From Eubacterium saphenum ATCC 49989 (GTDB lineage: Bacteria > Bacillota > Clostridia > Peptostreptococcales > Anaerovoracaceae), in NCBI GenBank assembly GCA_000161975.1, contig GG688422.1, positions 617,824 to 681,823 on the forward strand: a stretch of DNA of 64,000 nt, read 5' to 3'. The notes under the pieces are model-generated. The model did no database searches. It was not told where the DNA came from and saw nothing but the letters and a program-made list of their open reading frames with translations. A program made the position numbers and the translations under genes. Shown piece by piece: positions 33,749 through 42,599 of the stretch; the stretch's first letter is position 1; each line of letters starts with the position of its first letter.

Positions 33749-35272
33749 CTACCTCGCAATCCCTTTGATGCTCTGAAGCATCTTCTCAATCCTATCTCTC
33801 TTAAATACGTAACTGTTTTTATTAGCTATAAATCTGGCACTGATGTCGGCTATCTTTTCACGTATTTCAAGCCCGTTTGCCCTAAGGGTATTACCCGTTT
33901 CCACCAAATCCACTATCATGTCGGCAAGCTCCAGCAATGGTGCTACCTCAACGCTACCACTTAATTTTATCACTTCCGTTCTTATATTTTTATTTACAAA
34001 ATATTTTTTTGTGGAATTTACAAATGTACTGGCCACCCTATACTCTTCCAAGCCCTCTAGATTTTCATCCTTTTTTGTTGCAACTGCGAGAATACACTTC
34101 CCTATGCCAAGGTCTGCCAATTCGTAAACAGACGGATCATTTTCAAGGAGTATATCCTTTCCTATTATTCCTATATCCGCTATTCCACGCTCCACATATA
34201 TGTGCACATCACTGGGTTTTACAAAAAGATACCTGATACCGTTGCATTCTTTTATTAATTTTCTGCTGTTATCATCGTTATCCAATTTATATCCCGCCTC
34301 ATCAAAAAGCTTTATGACCTTATCCGCTAATCTTCCTTTCGGCATCGCTATTACAAGGTCTTCAGCGGTTTTCATTTGTTTCTCTTCTATGCAATCTATA
34401 TATATCGCAAAGCCCACCCCTGACATCGACTTTCCGAATTTTTCAAGCGTATTATCATAACGCCCTCCGGAAAGCACCTCTTCTCTCACATTATGTACAT
34501 ATCCCTTAAATATAATTCCACTGTAATAACCGATGTCGTTTATCATGGAAAGGTCTATGATCACATCTAGTCCCGGATTTTCATTTTTAATTTGCTCTGC
34601 CAACTGCCTAAGACGGTTTAATTTCGATATAAGCTCACCTTCTAGACCCTGCTCATCAAGCTTTTTATACACTTCATTAGCTGAACCTACATTTTTAGGT
34701 AAGCCCGCAATAAGTTCATTACCCGTAAGAGCCAATATGTTGTCCGATGCTTTTTTAGAAAGCTCGTCCGCCACCTGCTCTCTCAAATTATCATCTTCTA
34801 TACCTTGTAAGATTCCTACCGTTATGTCCATATCGGATATCACCAATGTGGCCTTGGTGTCAATTTTATGAAGCGATTCAGCTGCAAGGTTTAATATATC
34901 TTTAACATCTACCTTGTTCTTTTTATCAAGAATCTCTACCCCGAGCTGCTTGATTACACTTGAACCGTTGGTATGTCTGTCTTCTCTATACACGTCTTCT
35001 ATGTAAAACAAGTTTTCCTGTCGCTTAAGCTTATCATCGCATCTATTTATTATGGATAGCGTAACATCAGGTCTCAATGCTTTTAGGCTGCCGTCTATAT
35101 CACTGATAGGCATTATTCTTGTGTTGGATATGAAATCGCTATGCTCAAAAAACAAATGATAATCTTCAAGTTTATCAAGATGTATACGATGATATCCCTT
35201 CTCGCTATAAATTTGAGCCAGTTCATTGATTAACATCTCTCCCTTAGTCATCCATGTGTTTCCGACATCCAT
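33749..35272 (-). CDS. hisZG: HisZ-HisG fusion: ATP phosphoribosyltransferase with built-in regulatory subunit
   Basis: This is one uninterrupted 507-codon frame. Residues 1-298 are HisZ, the histidyl-tRNA-synthetase-like regulatory subunit (LRPDVTLSIIN near 66, VYREDRH near 94, LSGGRYDNTLEKFG near 267). Residues 300-507 are short-form HisG (DLVIAMPKGRLADKVI near 305, GIADIGIIGKDILLE near 364, the phosphoribosyl-binding DLVETGNTLRANGL near 458). The HisG start Met is kept as residue 300 (codon at 34373-34375) with almost no linker, and no strong ribosome binding site precedes it. HisZ and HisG normally are separate chains of a hetero-octamer. This enzyme does the first step of histidine synthesis and heads the operon. 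Confidence 0.93.
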   Translation of the reverse strand: MDVGNTWMTKGEMLINELAQIYSEKGYHRIHLDKLEDYHLFFEHSDFISNTRIMPISDIDGSLKALRPDVTLSIINRCDDKLKRQENLFYIEDVYREDRHTNGSSVIKQLGVEILDKKNKVDVKDILNLAAESLHKIDTKATLVISDMDITVGILQGIEDDNLREQVADELSKKASDNILALTGNELIAGLPKNVGSANEVYKKLDEQGLEGELISKLNRLRQLAEQIKNENPGLDVIIDLSMINDIGYYSGIIFKGYVHNVREEVLSGGRYDNTLEKFGKSMSGVGFAIYIDCIEEKQMKTAEDLVIAMPKGRLADKVIKLFDEAGYKLDNDDNSRKLIKECNGIRYLFVKPSDVHIYVERGIADIGIIGKDILLENDPSVYELADLGIGKCILAVATKKDENLEGLEEYRVASTFVNSTKKYFVNKNIRTEVIKLSGSVEVAPLLELADMIVDLVETGNTLRANGLEIREKIADISARFIANKNSYVFKRDRIEKMLQSIKGIAR

Positions 35273-35325
35273 AACTCACCTCTATCTGTCACTTTTTCTA
35301 ATAAATACAAATTGTCTCACTATAT

Positions 35326-35358
35326 AAAAAACCCCATCCTTTAATTTTAGGAAGGGGT
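35326..35358 (-). terminator. Terminator after acpP
   Basis: Minus strand ACCCCTTCCT pairs with AGGATGGGGT (one mismatch) around 8 nt and ends in TTTTTT. A second small hairpin (AAGTATCTC / GAGATGCTT) lies just before it. It separates acpP from the histidine operon, which must have its own promoter in the 53 nt that follow. Confidence 0.85.
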
Positions 35359-35386
35359 ACGAAGCATCTCAAAAAAAGAGATACTT

Positions 35387-35617
35387 CTAGTCGATATGAT
35401 GCTCTACATACTCCACTATATCTCCAACAGTCTGGAACTTCTCCGCTTCTTCATCAGATATCTCTATTCCGAACTCATCGCTTATTTCCATCAAAATTTC
35501 CACAGCCTCAAGTGAATCCGCTTCAAGGTCCTTCAAAAGGCTCGTTTCCATGGTAATCTTTTCTTCTTCTATATCTACCTGTTCTGAAATAATTTTTCTG
35601 ATTTTCTCAAATACCAT
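35387..35617 (-). CDS. acpP: Acyl carrier protein
   Basis: Carries growing acyl chains on a 4'-phosphopantetheine arm. The attachment Ser is in EADSLEAVEIL, the acidic recognition helix 2. The protein is 76 residues from the ATG at 35617, which has GGAGGATTAGT upstream. An in-frame upstream ATG at 35680 falls inside the promoter and is rejected. It stands alone, divergent from an AMP-binding acyl ligase. Confidence 0.95.
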   Translation of the reverse strand: MVFEKIRKIISEQVDIEEEKITMETSLLKDLEADSLEAVEILMEISDEFGIEISDEEAEKFQTVGDIVEYVEHHID

Positions 35618-35651
35618 ACTAATCCTCCTGCTCATTTCAAAATACGAAGAT

Positions 35652-35680
35652 ATTGTATCATGCAATAATTTATTTTGCAA
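35652..35680 (-). promoter_or_regulatory. Sigma-A promoter of acpP
   Basis: Minus strand TTGCAA, 17 nt, TACAAT with TG one base before the -10. It ends 34 nt before the acpP ATG. Confidence 0.75.
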
Positions 35681-35704
35681 TTTTTATTTGTATTTGACGC
35701 TATG

Positions 35705-35713
35705 TGGTATAAT
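35705..35713 (+). promoter_or_regulatory. Extended -10 promoter of the acyl ligase gene
   Basis: Plus strand TGGTATAAT, 41 nt before the ATG at 35755. No good -35 is present, which fits an extended -10 promoter. It is divergent from the acpP promoter. Confidence 0.65.
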
Positions 35714-35754
35714 TTTTATCCGAGTAAGGCGTTTTGGAAGGAAAAGGTAGATAA

Positions 35755-37467
35755 ATGCGTTACCATCAATCGAAGAAATATACCAGTTTAAGGGATATTT
35801 GCACAAAGGGTGCACAGGACTACAAAAACAATGTAGCCTTTTTAAAGAAAGACACCAAGGGCGGGGAATACATCCCAGTAACATACATGAAGCTATTTAA
35901 CGATGTAAAAGCTCTATCCACATGGCTGCTCTCGCTGGATTTGCCAAGCAACAAGGTAGCGGTAATCGGTGACAATTCATATGAATGGTGGGTGGCATAT
36001 TTTGCAACTACAAGTGCAGGTATGGTAACCGTACCCATAGACAAAGATCTGTCACTCGGGGAAATGGAAAACCTGCTGACTGATTCCAACTCTTCTGTGG
36101 TGTTTTGCAAAAAGCAATATGCAGACGCCGCCAAAAACTGCAACATCGAAAAAATATACACGATAGATTTTTACAAGAGCGAGAAAGAAAAAGCACCAAC
36201 CGAGATATCCTACCTAATCGATCAGGGTAACATCATGCTTGAAAATGGAAATACTGCATTTGATGAAGTTCAAATCGACCCCGATACTACAGTATCTCTT
36301 CTATACACATCAGGCACTACAGGCAAGCCTAAAGGTGTAATGCTGAGCCACAAAAACATAACGACCGTTATAAACGATACGCAAAAAATAGTAAAAATCG
36401 AACAAACAGACAGATCTCTATCCATTTTGCCTTGTCATCACACCTTTGAAAGCACACTGTGTCTCTTCTTGTTATCACAAGGAGCTTCAATCGCATTCTT
36501 TGAGGGACTGCGTTATATTATGGATAACTTCAAGCAGGCACAAGCCACAATCCTTGTAGGTGTTCCGTTGATATTCGAATCCATCTACAAAAAATTAACC
36601 AAAAGTATCAAAAAGAGCGGCAAAGAAAAATTGGTTAAATCTGCTATTAAAATCAATAAAGCTCTGTCTCTGCTGGGCCAGGACAAGTCCAGAACCTTAT
36701 TTAAGGATATTCACGAAGCCTTCGGCGGACATCTGAGACTCATCATGTGCGGAGGTGCCAGCTTGGATCCCGGCGTAGCAGAAGGTCTTACGAACTTCGG
36801 ATTTTCGTTACTCAGAGGGTACGGTCTTACAGAAACAGCTCCGCTTATAGCTGCAACCCCTGATTTTGACAAACAGCGTAATAAAAAATTCAAATCCGTA
36901 GGTGCGGTAATTCCATCAGGAAAACTTAAAATAGAAAATCCGGACGAAAACGGTATAGGCGAAATATTCTACAAGGGTGACAATGTAATGCAGGGCTATT
37001 ACAACATGCCTGAAGAAACCGCCGAAATCCTGGAAGACGGGTGGATTAAAACCGGAGATCTCGGGTTTATAGACAAAAAAGGCTGGCTGTTCCTAACAGG
37101 CAGAAGTAAAAATGTAATAATCACAAAAACAGGCAAAAATGTATATCCTGAGGAACTCGAGGTGCTGGTAAAGAATACCAAAATTATCAAGGAATGCATG
37201 GTGTACGAAGCTGAAACGGGATCCGAGGGAGATACCAAAATAGCCATTCAACTGATTCCGGACTACGACTATATAAAAGAAACTCACGGTACAGGTTTTG
37301 ATACGAAAAAATGTAATGCTCTCGCTATAGATGCGGTACATGACATCAATAAAACATTACCGGTATACAAACAAATGCAAAAAATATTCATAAGGACAAA
37401 GGCATTTAAACTTACCAATACCATGAAAATAAAAAGAAAGGATAAAGAAAATCTCACAATCCAATAA
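35755..37467 (+). CDS. AMP-binding long-chain acyl ligase (acyl-CoA or acyl-ACP synthetase)
   Basis: This 570-residue member of the ANL superfamily adenylates a fatty acid and transfers it to CoA or ACP. The AMP motif YTSGTTGKPKGVMLSH lies near 182, GYGLTETAPLI near 360, TGDLGFIDKKGWLFLTGR near 427 and the C-terminal hinge followed by KTGKNVYPEELE near 460. No membrane segment is evident. It shares a 137-nt divergent intergenic region with acpP, which suggests a partnership with ACP, for example recycling of exogenous fatty acids; that is inference. It converges with ispE and is separated from it by only 3 nt. Confidence 0.87.
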   Translation: MRYHQSKKYTSLRDICTKGAQDYKNNVAFLKKDTKGGEYIPVTYMKLFNDVKALSTWLLSLDLPSNKVAVIGDNSYEWWVAYFATTSAGMVTVPIDKDLSLGEMENLLTDSNSSVVFCKKQYADAAKNCNIEKIYTIDFYKSEKEKAPTEISYLIDQGNIMLENGNTAFDEVQIDPDTTVSLLYTSGTTGKPKGVMLSHKNITTVINDTQKIVKIEQTDRSLSILPCHHTFESTLCLFLLSQGASIAFFEGLRYIMDNFKQAQATILVGVPLIFESIYKKLTKSIKKSGKEKLVKSAIKINKALSLLGQDKSRTLFKDIHEAFGGHLRLIMCGGASLDPGVAEGLTNFGFSLLRGYGLTETAPLIAATPDFDKQRNKKFKSVGAVIPSGKLKIENPDENGIGEIFYKGDNVMQGYYNMPEETAEILEDGWIKTGDLGFIDKKGWLFLTGRSKNVIITKTGKNVYPEELEVLVKNTKIIKECMVYEAETGSEGDTKIAIQLIPDYDYIKETHGTGFDTKKCNALAIDAVHDINKTLPVYKQMQKIFIRTKAFKLTNTMKIKRKDKENLTIQ

Positions 37468-37470
37468 CCA

Positions 37471-38499
37471 TTAACCGACGGTAACAGGAACTACCTTGAA
37501 ATTATAATCATCACATCCTGAAAGAGTTTCTTTTATGCTACAAAGAGCTCTTTCTTTTTCTATGTTCTCATTTAAAAAAATCATGAATGTAGCTCCGGAG
37601 CCCACCATATGCACGAAACCTTCCGTGTTGGTTTTGCACCCGGCCGTTATTGCTTCATCTCTTGTCCCGATGTTTGAAGTAGATGATATGAAACTTTTTT
37701 TCATAGCTGCTATTATTTCATCCCGTGCCTCTTCAAGCCTTGGATAAGCATGGAAAGCCGGTGTGGTTAAATCATTGATAAAATATTCATCTAAAGAAAA
37801 AATCTCATTATTTGCCAGGGCTTTTTCCATTTTATCAACCACATCAGAGGACGAGCCTACCAACCCCAACTCATCATATTTTTTATAAACACTGCCGGTA
37901 TTCACCTCAAATCCGGGATTTACAAACAATGCCTTGAATTTTTTCATAGATATGTCGTGTATTTGTTCCCCCGTACCGCCTACTCTTGCCACAAAGCCCT
38001 TATCCGCTACGGATGAACCGGAATCGCAAGATGATTCATTATTTTCATTTAAAACAGCCTCAATACAGAAGGGTACATCACTTCCTATGCCATGGCCTAT
38101 CTCAATGAGCTGACCTTTGCTCAGCTTAATATCAAGCAGCTTATTGAGCCCCACAATCACTGCCGCGGCATCTGCACTGCCTCCTCCAAGCCCTGCTCCT
38201 ACGGGAATGCTCTTCTCTATGTTTATATTGATATCCGTCCCGCTAATGCGCCTGCCCGTGTATTGCAATATTGCAGCGGCCGCCTTATAAGCTATATTGT
38301 TACTCCCCTGCATTCTTTGATCGGAGCAGGTAACACGAATATCTGCGCCGCCGTGTTTCGTTATGCGGATCTTGACCGTATCGCATAGATCCGTAGGTGC
38401 CATAAGCATGTCAAGCTCATGATATCCATTTGCTTTCCGGCCTACAATACGCAAGGATAAATTCACCTTCGCCGGTGCCCTCAGTGTTAATTCCATCAT
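37471..38499 (-). CDS. ispE: 4-diphosphocytidyl-2-C-methyl-D-erythritol kinase
   Basis: Phosphorylates CDP-ME in the non-mevalonate isoprenoid pathway. GHMP kinase motifs are clear: APAKVNLSLRI at the start, PVGAGLGGGSADAAAVI near 100 and VHMVGSGATFMIF near 305. At 342 residues it is about 50 longer than usual. Extra sequence lies near 145-180 (VLNENNESSCDSGSSVADKG) and near 265-290. The start may be either of two adjacent ATGs. It is the last gene of a run with the Ig-domain protein and tadA. Confidence 0.93.
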   Translation of the reverse strand: MMELTLRAPAKVNLSLRIVGRKANGYHELDMLMAPTDLCDTVKIRITKHGGADIRVTCSDQRMQGSNNIAYKAAAAILQYTGRRISGTDININIEKSIPVGAGLGGGSADAAAVIVGLNKLLDIKLSKGQLIEIGHGIGSDVPFCIEAVLNENNESSCDSGSSVADKGFVARVGGTGEQIHDISMKKFKALFVNPGFEVNTGSVYKKYDELGLVGSSSDVVDKMEKALANNEIFSLDEYFINDLTTPAFHAYPRLEEARDEIIAAMKKSFISSTSNIGTRDEAITAGCKTNTEGFVHMVGSGATFMIFLNENIEKERALCSIKETLSGCDDYNFKVVPVTVG

Positions 38500-38546
38500 A
38501 TGTCTACTACTCTAAACCTGAGCAATTAAAATCCGGTGACTTATGT

Positions 38547-39419
38547 TTATTTATCCAGCAGTTTTTTCCAGCGTTTTGAACCGCTTTTATCTACATACTT
38601 ATGTTTAGGCTTGTTGACGTCCATTATAATCTTGTCACTCTCTTGTTTTTCCTCCGCATTTTTCAGCCTGGCTCTCTCACGTCTGGCTTCCGCCTTCTGC
38701 CTTTCCTTTTGGTTTTTCTTTATTATCTCTTCTACAGGTTTTCCTGTTCTCTTAGCTTCCTTATATGGATTTATCGGCTTAGGCGTCTTTTTATTATCCG
38801 CATTCTTCGCCGCCTGTTTCTTTTTATTATCCACCACTGAGAAAACTATCATTCCACCAACCATGAATACCATCATACCGATATTCACCTTGTTTGCCGT
38901 ACTCTGATTTAAGGTTTTAAAGCTGACTTTCTTATCTTCTTTAATCACATTACCTGAACCTAAATCAAGTCCCTTTTTTATCTTAAACGTATATTTTGTA
39001 TTAGGCTGCGCCTGTTCTTTACCGGTTTGGTCAATAGCAACAAGTACCATCAACATCTTGCTTTCATCGCCATCCTTCGAGAGTTTACTGAAAATTCCGC
39101 CTTTTCTCTTTGGGAACGCAACCATTACAGGTAACTCTTTACCCTTTTCATCTTGTATGGAAAAATATTTTTTATATTTTCTGTTTGCTTCTTTTAGGCT
39201 GTCTTCCGGTTTAATATCACGGTTAAACCATATCTTAATGGACATGTTTTGATACGCCATACCCTCGGCTGCGTTTTCGGGATATGTTTTGACTATTTTA
39301 AATTCATCTTCTGCGCAATAACCGATAGCGCTGCTTATTCCAAGCACTACAACCACCGCTATCGCCGCTAACAGTCTCTTTATATTTCCGGCTTTTAACA
39401 TCCCCTTATTTCCTTTCAT
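38547..39419 (-). CDS. Exported Ig-like (Big_5-type) membrane protein, function unknown
   Basis: This 290-residue protein has a signal sequence or anchor helix at about 12-32. An SbsA-type Ig-like domain follows at about 36-160 (VKTYPENAAEGMAYQN, IKIWFNRDI, KKVSFKTL). A second membrane helix lies at about 172-190 (IGMMVFMVGGMIVFSVV). The tail of about 95 residues is very basic and helical (KKQAAKNADNKK, RQKAEARRERARLK) and should be cytoplasmic. The likely start may be the ATG at 39401 rather than 39419; the former has AAAGGA at better distance. It overlaps the end of tadA. No specific function is recognised. Confidence 0.75.
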   Translation of the reverse strand: MKGNKGMLKAGNIKRLLAAIAVVVVLGISSAIGYCAEDEFKIVKTYPENAAEGMAYQNMSIKIWFNRDIKPEDSLKEANRKYKKYFSIQDEKGKELPVMVAFPKRKGGIFSKLSKDGDESKMLMVLVAIDQTGKEQAQPNTKYTFKIKKGLDLGSGNVIKEDKKVSFKTLNQSTANKVNIGMMVFMVGGMIVFSVVDNKKKQAAKNADNKKTPKPINPYKEAKRTGKPVEEIIKKNQKERQKAEARRERARLKNAEEKQESDKIIMDVNKPKHKYVDKSGSKRWKKLLDK

Positions 39420-39861
39420 CCCTTAATTCTTTAAAAAACGTTTTTAATATCTCGCTACATTCTTCTTCAAATATCCCAAATCTAAGCTCGGCTCTATGAT
39501 TCAGTTTTTCATTCTCAAGTACATTCAATATTGTATTTGCCGCTCCGCTTTTAAGATCCCGAGTCCCTATCATAACCTCAGGTATTCTCGCCTGTACTAT
39601 GGCTCCTGCGCACATCGCACACGGCTCAAGCGTTACATACATCTCCGTATCTACAAGTCGCTCGTTTTCAAGTTTTTTGCAAGCCTTGTCTATCGCCAGG
39701 ATTTCAGCATGTGCTACGGCATTTTTCTTTTGCCTCGTCTCATTATGCGCTTTACTAATGACTTTACCGTTCTTTACTATGACCGCTCCAACAGGTACTT
39801 CCCCTTGTTTATAAGCCTTTTTCGCTTCTTCTAAAGCCACTCTCATAAAATCTTCAAGCAT
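39406..39861 (-). CDS. tadA: tRNA adenosine(34) deaminase
   Basis: Converts A34 to inosine in tRNA-Arg(ACG). The zinc-deaminase motifs HAEILAIDKA near residue 55 and EPCAMCAGAIV near 85 provide His, Glu and two Cys. Length 151 is standard. It is read before the Ig-domain gene, with a 14-nt overlap. Confidence 0.94.
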   Translation of the reverse strand: MLEDFMRVALEEAKKAYKQGEVPVGAVIVKNGKVISKAHNETRQKKNAVAHAEILAIDKACKKLENERLVDTEMYVTLEPCAMCAGAIVQARIPEVMIGTRDLKSGAANTILNVLENEKLNHRAELRFGIFEEECSEILKTFFKELRDERK

Positions 39862-39900
39862 CGTCTATAATACCACACCTCTACTACGTATTCAAGGAAG

Positions 39901-40548
39901 CTACCTTATGAACTTCTCGCTCCACAGCCCTAAAAGAGGGTTGTTGTTGTATAGCATCGCCGCTATAAATGAATCGTTTATCTGGGTCAAAACCCAAGAT
40001 TCTATTCCGCCACCGCTCATGAGCGCCAGAGGCACCAATATGAGAGCAAATACCAAGCTTATAACGATGCCTTTCAGAGCTCCTATCACAACGCCGAGCA
40101 CCGTATCCGTAATACCGCTTACTGCATTACTGCGATACCTTTTTGAAAATAACCTCACAAAGACGAATAAAATTAACTTCACAAGCACTACGGCGATCAC
40201 AAATGAAATTACCACTACCAAGGCATTTGCCATTATATGCGAGCCACCGTCAGCTCCCTGCTTTATTATCCCCCCCATGGTATCTCTCATCTTCTCGGGG
40301 AAAACCGCGAGGTTCGACTCAATTCCTGATATGTTACCCTTTCCCTTTGCTACGAAGCTACCCTGTAGTTTTTCATATAATGTGGTGTGCGCCAGGATGA
40401 ATGTTTTCACGTGTGGTTGTAAAAACTGCGCCGCTATAAACGAACCTATCCAACCGATGGTATTTGCCAATGTGACAACAAACCCCACTCTATAGCCGAA
40501 GACTATACTTAAAACTATTATAGCCAAAATAATTATATCTAATACCAT
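39901..40548 (-). CDS. CvpA family membrane protein
   Basis: This 215-residue protein has four predicted membrane helices (about 4-24, 28-45, 105-130, 148-175). The first two match the CvpA/colicin V production family (DIIILAIIVLSIVFGYRVG, TIGWIGSFIAAQFL). The family is needed for colicin V secretion in E. coli and for envelope functions elsewhere. ATG follows GGAGGTAAC. It lies between tadA and the tRNA-Glu gene on the same strand. Confidence 0.82.
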   Translation of the reverse strand: MVLDIIILAIIVLSIVFGYRVGFVVTLANTIGWIGSFIAAQFLQPHVKTFILAHTTLYEKLQGSFVAKGKGNISGIESNLAVFPEKMRDTMGGIIKQGADGGSHIMANALVVVISFVIAVVLVKLILFVFVRLFSKRYRSNAVSGITDTVLGVVIGALKGIVISLVFALILVPLALMSGGGIESWVLTQINDSFIAAMLYNNNPLLGLWSEKFIR

Positions 40549-40567
40549 GTTACCTCCATAAACAAAA

Positions 40568-40601
40568 CCGCCAAAATCTCATATTATTGAAACTTCAGCG
40601 G
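40568..40601 (-). terminator. Possible terminator of tRNA-Glu
   Basis: Minus strand CCGCTGAA pairs with TTTTGGCGG allowing two wobbles, with a long 16-nt loop, then TTTTGTTT. The distance from the tRNA 3' end is about 10 nt. The large loop makes it uncertain. Confidence 0.4.
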
Positions 40602-40611
40602 CAATATAAAT

Positions 40612-40686
40612 TGGTATCCCGTAGGGGAGTTGAACCCCTGATTCCGCCTTGAGAGGGCGACGTCTTAACCACTTGACCAACGGGAC
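40612..40686 (-). tRNA. tRNA-Glu (anticodon CUC)
   Basis: The 75-nt gene includes an encoded 3' CCA. The 7-bp acceptor stem is GTCCCGT/ACGGGAT with a first-pair G-U. The D-arm contains GTCAAGTGGTTAAGAC. The anticodon stem TCGCC/GGCGG closes the loop CTCTCAA, so the anticodon is CUC and reads GAG. The T-arm is AGGGG-TTCAACT-CCCCT. The body is the usual Firmicutes tRNA-Glu, but with CUC in place of the common UUC. It lies 30 nt after uvrC. Confidence 0.93.
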
Positions 40687-40716
40687 TAAACACAATAGAT
40701 AGTTTACATTATTCCC

Positions 40717-42597
40717 CTATTTTTGTCTATAGTTTTTAAAAAATTCCTTAATTTTCAATGCTAATTTAAGGTTGATACCCTCTGTGGCTTCAAGCTCTTC
40801 TGCGCTTGCTTTTTCAATCGCTTCAATGGTTCCCCACTTTTTCAAAAGCGCTGCTCTTTTCTTAGGACCCACACCTTCTATGTTTTCTAAAATTGACTTT
40901 GTCATGGATCTATCCCTGAGGCTGATATGATATGAGATCGCATATCTATGCACTTCTTCCTGTATTCGCCCTACATATGCAAGCATAAAATTATCGCTGC
41001 CTGCAAGCGGATACACCTTAAATTTATCTCCCACCTTATATACCAGCTCTTTAGTCCTGTGTTTATCATCCTTCGCCATTCCAATTACCGGTATTTCAAG
41101 GTCTAAATATTTAAGCACGTCAAGCGCCGCATTAACATGTCCTCTGCCACCATCCATAAATATAATATCCGGTAAATCACTGAATCCCGGGGCTCCTTCT
41201 TTATACCGTGTAAATCGACGAAACAGAACTTCTCTCATGCTTCCGTAATCGTCCTGACCTTCTATACTTTTTATCTTGAATTTCCTATATCTTGACTTTT
41301 CCGGTGCAAATCCCGTAAACACCACCATACCCGCTACGTTATCTATTCCATTTATATTGGATATATCATAGGCTTCGACGGTATACTCCCCCCCCGCATC
41401 ATTGAAGCCATATTCATATCGGCCGCCGTTCATCTCATTCAAAATTCGCCCTAATTTATAAGATAATTCCTTCTTCCTTTCCCTGCTCGCTTCATCCTTG
41501 GTCTTGATTACTCCTTTCAAGTATTCCGCGTCCTTCTTTGCCATCTTAAGCAGCTCTCTTTTCTTGCCTCGCACGGGACAGGTTATGTATACCTTTTTCC
41601 CTGCAAACTCATGCAACAATTCCTCAAGCAACTCCTTTTGATTAAGCTCATATCCCAATACTATTTCATCGGGGAAATAAGCACCTTGCACATAATTTTG
41701 TTGTATAAAGCCTTCAAGCAAAGCCTCTTCACCTTCGGCTAATTCCTGTTGCATATTATAGATTTCACGTCCACAGGTTTTCCCGTCCCGTATGAAAAAT
41801 ACGAGCATCTTAATAGCAGTGTCGGTAACAATGGGCACCAGCACATCAATATCACCCATGCCTACGGATGATGCCGATTGCTTTTCCAATATTGATTTTG
41901 CGCTCGTTATATAATCCCTGTACATCGCTGCGGATTCATACAGCATCCCGTCCGATGCTTCCTGCATCTTCTTCCTGAGCGTATGGATGAGCGACTTATC
42001 CCTGCCCTGCAAAAAATCCTTTGCCTTTTCTATCCTATCCAGGTAATCCTCACGATTTCCTTTACCGATACACATTCCGTCGCATTGCCCTATATGATAG
42101 TTTAAACACGCTCTCATGCCGTCGGGGAATTTTTGCAGCTTACATTTTTTCAACCTATAAATTTTGTTTAACAGATCCATTATTTCATTCGCCGCAAATT
42201 CATCGCTATATGGGCCAAAATACTTCGCCCCGTCTTTTTCTATGCGACGTGTCTTTGTAATCCTTGGATATTCTTCATCTTCGGAAATTTTTATATACGG
42301 GTACGTTTTATCATCTGTAAGGAGAACATTATATCTCGGCATATATTTTTTTATTAAATTGCACTCGAGAATCAACGCTTCCTTTTCATTGGCGGTAACG
42401 ATGTATTCAAATTCGGTGATTTGTCTCACCATATATGCTACCTTACGAGATTTTACGGTTTTAGAAAAATAAGATTGCACCCGTTTTTTTAAATTATTTG
42501 CTTTACCCACATAGATAACCTTACCCGTGCTGTCTTTATGTAAATATACACCGGGTACTTCGGGAAGTTTTTTGACATTGGCTTCAATATCAAACAT
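40717..42597 (-). CDS. uvrC: Excinuclease ABC subunit C
   Basis: Makes both incisions in nucleotide excision repair. At 626 residues it has the N-terminal GIY-YIG nuclease (GVYLHKDSTGKVIYVGKANNL near 15), a cysteine region (KKCKLQKF, then RACLNYHIGQCDGMC near 165-180) that in this family can hold an Fe-S cluster, the UVR motif near 205, the RNase H-like second nuclease (DISNINGIDNVAG near 405) and C-terminal helix-hairpin-helix (IEGVGPKKRAALLKKWG near 580). It starts 2 nt after the carboxypeptidase gene stop. Confidence 0.96.
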   Translation of the reverse strand: MFDIEANVKKLPEVPGVYLHKDSTGKVIYVGKANNLKKRVQSYFSKTVKSRKVAYMVRQITEFEYIVTANEKEALILECNLIKKYMPRYNVLLTDDKTYPYIKISEDEEYPRITKTRRIEKDGAKYFGPYSDEFAANEIMDLLNKIYRLKKCKLQKFPDGMRACLNYHIGQCDGMCIGKGNREDYLDRIEKAKDFLQGRDKSLIHTLRKKMQEASDGMLYESAAMYRDYITSAKSILEKQSASSVGMGDIDVLVPIVTDTAIKMLVFFIRDGKTCGREIYNMQQELAEGEEALLEGFIQQNYVQGAYFPDEIVLGYELNQKELLEELLHEFAGKKVYITCPVRGKKRELLKMAKKDAEYLKGVIKTKDEASRERKKELSYKLGRILNEMNGGRYEYGFNDAGGEYTVEAYDISNINGIDNVAGMVVFTGFAPEKSRYRKFKIKSIEGQDDYGSMREVLFRRFTRYKEGAPGFSDLPDIIFMDGGRGHVNAALDVLKYLDLEIPVIGMAKDDKHRTKELVYKVGDKFKVYPLAGSDNFMLAYVGRIQEEVHRYAISYHISLRDRSMTKSILENIEGVGPKKRAALLKKWGTIEAIEKASAEELEATEGINLKLALKIKEFFKNYRQK

Positions 42598-42599
42598 GA

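Noticed and set aside
35273..35386. T-box or histidine attenuator upstream of the histidine operon
   Set aside because: Only 53 nt remain between the acpP terminator and the first start codon, too short for a T-box, and no His-rich leader peptide is seen.
35618..35680. Longer acpP start adding 21 residues
   Set aside because: The upstream ATG lies inside the acpP promoter and lacks a ribosome binding site, while the internal ATG has GGAGG and gives the standard length.
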